The position numbers were made by a program, and so were the translations under genes. This document shows, piece by piece, positions 59,906 through 64,000 of a stretch of DNA of 64,000 nt (its first letter is position 1; each line of letters starts with the position of its first letter). The DNA comes from Rhodoblastus sp963704565 (lineage in GTDB: Bacteria > Pseudomonadota > Alphaproteobacteria > Rhizobiales > Beijerinckiaceae): the NCBI GenBank assembly GCA_963704565.1, contig OY969917.1, forward strand, positions 124,001 through 188,000, read 5' to 3'. The notes below the pieces were generated by a model, which had not been told where the DNA came from, searched no databases, and saw nothing but the letters and a program-made list of their open reading frames with translations.

Positions 59906-61042
59906 TTACTCCGTCGGCAAAGGCAGCGAAAGGCCGGTCGCCTTTTCGAAGGGCGCGTCGTCCCTCGGGGCGAAGCCATAAAGGTTCGTGTCGGGGGAGG
60001 CCTTTGCCGGCGCGAAATAGCGCTCGGGCATTTCGTTGATGACGACATCCGGTTTTTCGCTTTCCAGAAGATCGTAAAAAAATTGCCTCGTTCCAACTGC
60101 GGTAATTCGCGAGAAATGGCGGAGAAAATAGGGAATAAGATGGCTTGAATTCGACGTGCGGAACATGACGAGCGAGCGTCCCGACGGAGCGTCCGAGGCA
60201 TAGACGTCGACCTGATTGGCCTGGAACGACGCGCCTTTGACGATCGTGCGCTGGGCGATCTTGGGCGGGTCGTGAAATGTGATCCTTTGTCCGGGTTCTC
60301 CGGCGGCGTGCGCCACGTCGCCAGCGAGGAAAAATTCGCGCACCCGGAGATCTTCTTCGCGGACAAGCTCCGATGCGGCGGCGCCGGGCAATGTCTTCAT
60401 CAGCGCCTCGTAGCACAGGAAACAGCCATAGCCGGTGAAATGCACGTCATGGCGTATGGACGTATCGAATTTCGCGCGCCCCGCGATCATTTCGTTGAGG
60501 GGATAGACGATGGTGTCGCGCACCTGCAGCTCCAAACCTTTCATGATGCGCGGCAGCGGACGATTCTCCGAGAGCGAGGGCGCGTCCGGGATCATGTCAG
60601 CATAGATCGAATGATGCTCGGGAATGACAAGATGCCGATAAGTAATATTTCGGGCCGCGCACCATTCGACGCGGCGGCGAAGGACATTACGCCACTCCGC
60701 CTCTCCGTCGGCGCCTATGTCGGCTCCTTCGAACAATTGTTCGCACACCGCGTCATTGGTGTGGAAAAGATGTTGGTCCGCCCCCCAAAAGGCCGTATTC
60801 GGGCTGAGTTTCACGGGCGATTTCCACTCGCGCCGCCCGAGGGCCGCCCAGGCCATCGGGCGCCAGCTTTCGACTTCCGGCCTGTCGGGGCCGGAGAGGA
60901 GATCGCCCGGATTGACCACCCGGCTTTGCGCTTCGCCGTTCACCCGGATCGCGATCAGCGGATGATGGAAGGCGGTTTCGACGCCTCTTTGCGTCATGCG
61001 CGGCTGTCCCCAGGGCAGCCATTCGACACTCTCCATCGTCAT
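59906..61042 (-). CDS. AlgX/AlgJ-like SGNH-hydrolase-type O-acyltransferase
   Basis: 378 residues. The AlgX/AlgJ-like layout is visible: GADQHLFHTNDAVCEQL near residue 88, catalytic D-x-H at D199-x-H201 (RHDVHFTGYG) and the late GFRTSNSSHLIPYFLRHF-like Ser (MFRTSNSSHLIPYF). In the alginate system such proteins move acetyl groups to the polymer. No clear signal peptide. It lies 16 bases downstream of the ACP gene, so the minus-strand trio FkbH-ACP-AlgX-like is one unit. Confidence 0.72.
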   Translation of the reverse strand: MTMESVEWLPWGQPRMTQRGVETAFHHPLIAIRVNGEAQSRVVNPGDLLSGPDRPEVESWRPMAWAALGRREWKSPVKLSPNTAFWGADQHLFHTNDAVCEQLFEGADIGADGEAEWRNVLRRRVEWCAARNITYRHLVIPEHHSIYADMIPDAPSLSENRPLPRIMKGLELQVRDTIVYPLNEMIAGRAKFDTSIRHDVHFTGYGCFLCYEALMKTLPGAAASELVREEDLRVREFFLAGDVAHAAGEPGQRITFHDPPKIAQRTIVKGASFQANQVDVYASDAPSGRSLVMFRTSNSSHLIPYFLRHFSRITAVGTRQFFYDLLESEKPDVVINEMPERYFAPAKASPDTNLYGFAPRDDAPFEKATGLSLPLPTE

Positions 61043-61058
61043 GCGCGCCGTCCGTGGT

Positions 61059-61304
61059 TCACTTGCTCTTCTTTTCGATCAGATTGACGAGGTCGCCGAC
61101 ACAGGTCAGCGACTCGATTTCCCGCGTGCCGATCTTGACCCCGAAAGCCTGCTCGGCGGCGGCGATCATGTTGAGATTATTGAAGGAATCCCAGCCCTCG
61201 ACATCGGCCGCCGTGGTCTTGTCGGTGAGCGCGATGCTTTCGTCGTCGAACAATTCCCGAAAAATTTGGGTCAGCCCGCTGTAAATTTCGTCACGCGTCA
61301 ACAT
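61059..61304 (-). CDS. Acyl carrier protein
   Basis: 81 residues, acidic. The phosphopantetheine attachment site is Ser40 in VEGWDSFNNLNMI, like the ACP partner of FkbH proteins. It would carry an acyl or hydroxyacyl group on the arm. Its start overlaps the fkbH-like stop by 14 bases. Confidence 0.88.
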   Translation of the reverse strand: MLTRDEIYSGLTQIFRELFDDESIALTDKTTAADVEGWDSFNNLNMIAAAEQAFGVKIGTREIESLTCVGDLVNLIEKKSK

Positions 61305-63234
61305 TCAGCGACTCCTCGATCGACATTGGCAGGTCGGGTTTCTCATATCGCGCCAGATCGAGCGAATAGAAATTCGGCTCGGACATGGGCGCGAAACCCA
61401 GCTTTGCGTAATGGTCGCTCACCATTCCATTCTTCGCCGTCGCAATGTATTCGCCGATGATTGTTGCGCAACCCATTTCGCGCGCCACCGCCACGATCAC
61501 GCTCAACGTCGCCTGTTCCACCTCGCGCCCGAGCACCCGGCAGCTCATCAGCCAGGTGTCGATCCATAAATCCCGCCCCTTGCGCCGGCCGATGACGAGC
61601 GCGATCACGCCGTTGTCGCCGAAAGCGTCAACCAGCCGGAACTGGAGCCCGACGCTGTCGGGATCGCCGATCACCGCCGCGACTTCGGATTCGGTATAAC
61701 GGCGGGTGGTCAGGTTGAACTGGTTGGTCTTGTTGATGAGCTGGGCGATGCGTTTCAAGCCGATTTCGTCGAAGCGCCGCCACAGCAGCCGCATGTCCAG
61801 GCCGCGCAGGTACGAATCCATGTCGGTCGCCTGGGCCTGCAAGGCGCCGCGCGCCGCATTGGCGCGATATTGCGCCGTGCGCGCGCGGTCTTCCTCGGTC
61901 AGCGACAGCCCCTCGAAGTAGCCGGCGTCGGCGATCCGGCGCGGATATTCGCCGGGATCGTCCGAAACCTCCGGCACGGCGACCATCGGCAGTTCGCGGC
62001 GCACCAGCGAGCGTTCGAACGGGTTGTCGTCGAGGAACACCAGGCTGTCGAGGCCGATGTTCAGCGTCCGGGCGATGTCGCGGATATTGCTCGCCTTGTC
62101 GCGCCAGTTGGCGATGAAACAGGCGATGTCGGAGCGGCGCAGCGCCATGTCGGGATGGCGCTCGAAGGGCGCCAGCGCATTGGCTTCGTCGTTCTTGGAA
62201 CACACCGCGAGAATGATCCCGCGCGACATCAGGTCCTTGGCGTATTTTTGCACGGCGACAAAAGCTTCGCCCAATGCGCTGCCCTGTCCGATCACGATAT
62301 TTTCGAGGCCGTCGTCGCCGATGACGCCGCCCCACAAAGTATTGTCGAGATCGAGCACCAGACATTTCGCCGAGCGCCCCTGTCCGGCCGCCAGCAGGCG
62401 CCCGACCAGATCGCCGTAAAGCGGCGCCGCCACGGGCGCCACCTCCTGTTTCGCGCGATACCAGATGGTCGGATCGTGCCAGGCGCTCACGCCGTCGTCC
62501 GCCGCGCGGGCGTCCAGCGCCAGCACGTCCACCCCCTGCGTCTCGGCGCGGGTGCGCAAGGCGGAATTGAACCTTTCGACCAGAGCGCGCGGCGAGCCGG
62601 GCAGGCGAAACTCGTTCTGCCCCATCAAGGCGGGAAAGACCGGCAGCGCCGCCTGCTGGATCACCTGGCAGCCGAAGGCGTCCTTGACCGCGCGCCAGCA
62701 TTCGGCGATCCGGTCGAGCGTCGCCGAAACGAGGGCCGCCGCGCCCGCTTCGTCGAGCGCGGCGCCGGCCGCGCCAAGCAGATGGCGGGCGTCGAAGGCG
62801 ATCAGGACGGCGTTGGGCTTGAAGGAAAACAGGCCCGAGGCCGGGTTGGTCGCCTCCTGCCAATATTGCCCATAGGCGGCCTCATAGGTCTCGACCCACA
62901 GGCCGCGCCGCAAGCCGGCGACGCGGATGGCGGGGACGATATGGGCCAAGGTGCTGGAGCCGAGGATCGCGAGCCGCACCGGCTTTCCGACCGCATTGGC
63001 GGGCGGGCCGGCGCGAAAGGTCTTTTGCAGACGGCGGTCGAGCTGGATCGTCCGGACATTGTCCATGCGGGTGGACGCCAGCTCCACCAGCATCGCCCAC
63101 GCCTCGGGCGCGGCCCCGAGTGTTTCAGCCTGCCGCAGTTTTTCGCGCCAGTCGGGGTCGTTTGGCAGCCAGGGCAAACCTAGCGCGCCCGCCGGCAGGC
63201 GTAGGGAAAGGTTATGTTCGGCGCTGCTGGACAT
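61291..63234 (-). CDS. FkbH-like HAD-superfamily protein
   Basis: 647 residues from ATG 63234 (ATG 63276 is 14 residues longer). An N-terminal SGNH-like region (LGSSTLAHI, 91-99) is followed by the HAD core with D295-x-D297 (LVLDLDNTLWGGVIGDDG), CSKNDE, and D-rich FLDDNPFER. The C-terminal part has a GNAT-like segment (LINKTNQFNLTTRRYTESE). FkbH proteins load a glyceryl or related group from a glycolytic intermediate onto an ACP. The nearby ACP and AlgX-like genes suit transfer of that group to a glycan. Confidence 0.85.
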   Translation of the reverse strand: MSSSAEHNLSLRLPAGALGLPWLPNDPDWREKLRQAETLGAAPEAWAMLVELASTRMDNVRTIQLDRRLQKTFRAGPPANAVGKPVRLAILGSSTLAHIVPAIRVAGLRRGLWVETYEAAYGQYWQEATNPASGLFSFKPNAVLIAFDARHLLGAAGAALDEAGAAALVSATLDRIAECWRAVKDAFGCQVIQQAALPVFPALMGQNEFRLPGSPRALVERFNSALRTRAETQGVDVLALDARAADDGVSAWHDPTIWYRAKQEVAPVAAPLYGDLVGRLLAAGQGRSAKCLVLDLDNTLWGGVIGDDGLENIVIGQGSALGEAFVAVQKYAKDLMSRGIILAVCSKNDEANALAPFERHPDMALRRSDIACFIANWRDKASNIRDIARTLNIGLDSLVFLDDNPFERSLVRRELPMVAVPEVSDDPGEYPRRIADAGYFEGLSLTEEDRARTAQYRANAARGALQAQATDMDSYLRGLDMRLLWRRFDEIGLKRIAQLINKTNQFNLTTRRYTESEVAAVIGDPDSVGLQFRLVDAFGDNGVIALVIGRRKGRDLWIDTWLMSCRVLGREVEQATLSVIVAVAREMGCATIIGEYIATAKNGMVSDHYAKLGFAPMSEPNFYSLDLARYEKPDLPMSIEESLNVDA

Positions 63235-63304
63235 GTCTGACAACTCGCTGGCTTGTCTAACTCGCGCTTCGTTCAAGCAGGATTCGCAGGGCGGGCCAAT
63301 CTAT

Positions 63305-64000
63305 TCACGCTCCGAGCAAATCGTCGCGAAAAGGCGGGTCCAGCGTTCGATAGAGGTCGCGCAATTCCTGCCTCAGCCGGTCGAGGCCGTTTCGATCCGC
63401 GGCAATCGTTAGCGCTTGCTCCACCTGATCTTTCGCGGCTTGTTTATTGCCGAGCCGGTTCAACAGCCCGGCGAGGTAGGCGCGCGGATGCGGATTGCCG
63501 GGATCGAGCAAAATCTCGGCCTGCGCCGACTGCGAGGCCATCGTCAGATCGCCGCTCGCGGCCAAAGCGCGAGTCAGGCGCGAAAAAACAGACGCATCGG
63601 CACCCTGTCGCGCCAGGACCGCGCGCAGGGCCAGCGCGGCCTGCGCATGCGCGCCACTCGCCTCGTAGTGATCGGCGAGCGCCTGATAGCCAGCCAGTTC
63701 GTCGCCGCCGACTTCGAAATACCGGCGCAACTCGCGCTCGAAATCCTTGGTTCGGCCGAAGCTCGCCATGATCCGCGCGCCGGCCAGAAGAAGATCGGCG
63801 TTTTCGGGCTCGATCGCCTTGGCGGCGTCGAGGGCGGCGAGCGCGCCGCTGGCTTTTTCCGCGAGCGCCACGGCCAGACCGGTCTGAGCGGCGACAGAGC
63901 CGCGACCGAGGGGCCTTTCGACCGCAAGCCGCAATTTGTCGAGCGCGAAATCGTAATCGTGGCGGGCGACCGCGCGAACGCCCAATTCGAGTTCGGGCCC
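63305..64000 (-). CDS. TPR-repeat protein (partial at window end)
   Basis: The frame is open to the right window edge and ends at TGA 63305. It shows at least five TPR-like helical pairs (ALDAAKAIEPENADLLLAGARIM, YQALADHYEASGAHAQAALALRAVL, ALAASGDLTMASQSAQAEILLDPGNPHPRAYLAGLLNRLG). It is probably the upstream partner of the FkbH-ACP-AlgX-like unit, 71 bases away. Start and full length are not visible. Confidence 0.75.
   Translation of the reverse strand, partial: GPELELGVRAVARHDYDFALDKLRLAVERPLGRGSVAAQTGLAVALAEKASGALAALDAAKAIEPENADLLLAGARIMASFGRTKDFERELRRYFEVGGDELAGYQALADHYEASGAHAQAALALRAVLARQGADASVFSRLTRALAASGDLTMASQSAQAEILLDPGNPHPRAYLAGLLNRLGNKQAAKDQVEQALTIAADRNGLDRLRQELRDLYRTLDPPFRDDLLGA

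Noticed and set aside
46892..63234. A complete O-antigen locus with Wzx, Wzy or ABC exporters
   Set aside because: No polysaccharide exporter, polymerase or Wza/Wzc-type gene is visible in the window; only sugar-supply, transferase and modification genes are.

Overview
The window is a GC-rich chromosomal segment of an alphaproteobacterium, most likely a member of the Hyphomicrobiales (Rhizobiales) such as a Beijerinckiaceae or Methylocystaceae relative. The basis is gene content: a hopanoid cluster hpnA-B-C-D-E, a sulfate assimilation operon in the order DUF2849-cysI-DUF934-cysH-cysD-cysN, a short phasin, DUF1489, DUF3775, a VWA-like/J-domain pair, and a two-cysteine IscU-like scaffold. No rRNA lies in the window, so the placement is an inference from gene order and family content.

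Layout. 1-1.9 kb: the 3' part of an IS5-type transposase, a truncated SDR gene next to it, a small membrane protein and a 206-bp inverted-repeat remnant. 1.9-9.8 kb: housekeeping and envelope genes (IscU-like scaffold, Hsp20, exonuclease III, a UbiH-type hydroxylase, an alpha/beta hydrolase, small secreted proteins, an L,D-transpeptidase, DUF3775, a Gly/Tyr-rich lipoprotein). 9.8-15.6 kb, minus strand: the assimilatory sulfate reduction operon. 15.9-21 kb, plus strand: hpnABCDE with ATGA-type overlaps, the squalene branch of hopanoid synthesis. 21-25.5 kb: a periplasmic-binding-protein/esterase fusion, two accessory ORFs (one HEPN-like) and a YkuD_2-like protein.

26.07-28.85 kb holds a nested transposon. 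An outer IS5/IS1182-type element with 18-bp ends sits in CTAG. It carries its transposase and a translationally coupled small passenger ORF, which is split by an IS4-family element with an 11-bp target duplication. The CTAG site also contains the stop codons of both flanking convergent genes. 28.9-37.3 kb: cell-envelope and metabolic genes (lipB, tRNA-Leu(GAG), polysaccharide deacetylase, GH25 lysozyme lipoprotein, YdcF-like protein, DUF3253, rhodanese, GST, KirBac-type channel). A 328-bp non-coding element at 34626-34953 has 30-bp terminal inverted repeats and several nested hairpins. 37.8-46.6 kb: an SDR next to an IS3 orfA remnant, DUF1489, the VWA/J-domain pair, a D,D-carboxypeptidase with a SPOR domain, a phasin and clpS-clpA.

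46.9-64 kb is a surface-glycan cluster. It contains a 1084-residue RgpF-type protein, a GT4 glycosyltransferase, a nucleotide-sugar set (rfbF-like cytidylyltransferase, two SDR epimerase/dehydratases, an rfbC-like 3,5-epimerase), a secreted protein, a MycE-like methyltransferase, an intact IS5 element (57345-58639), a GT2-like protein, and a minus-strand FkbH-ACP-AlgX-like module that suggests acylation of the glycan. A TPR protein runs off the right edge. The least ordinary features are the nested IS with its passenger gene and shared stop codons, the palindromic 328-bp element, the binding-protein/esterase fusion, and the FkbH-ACP-AlgX-like module.
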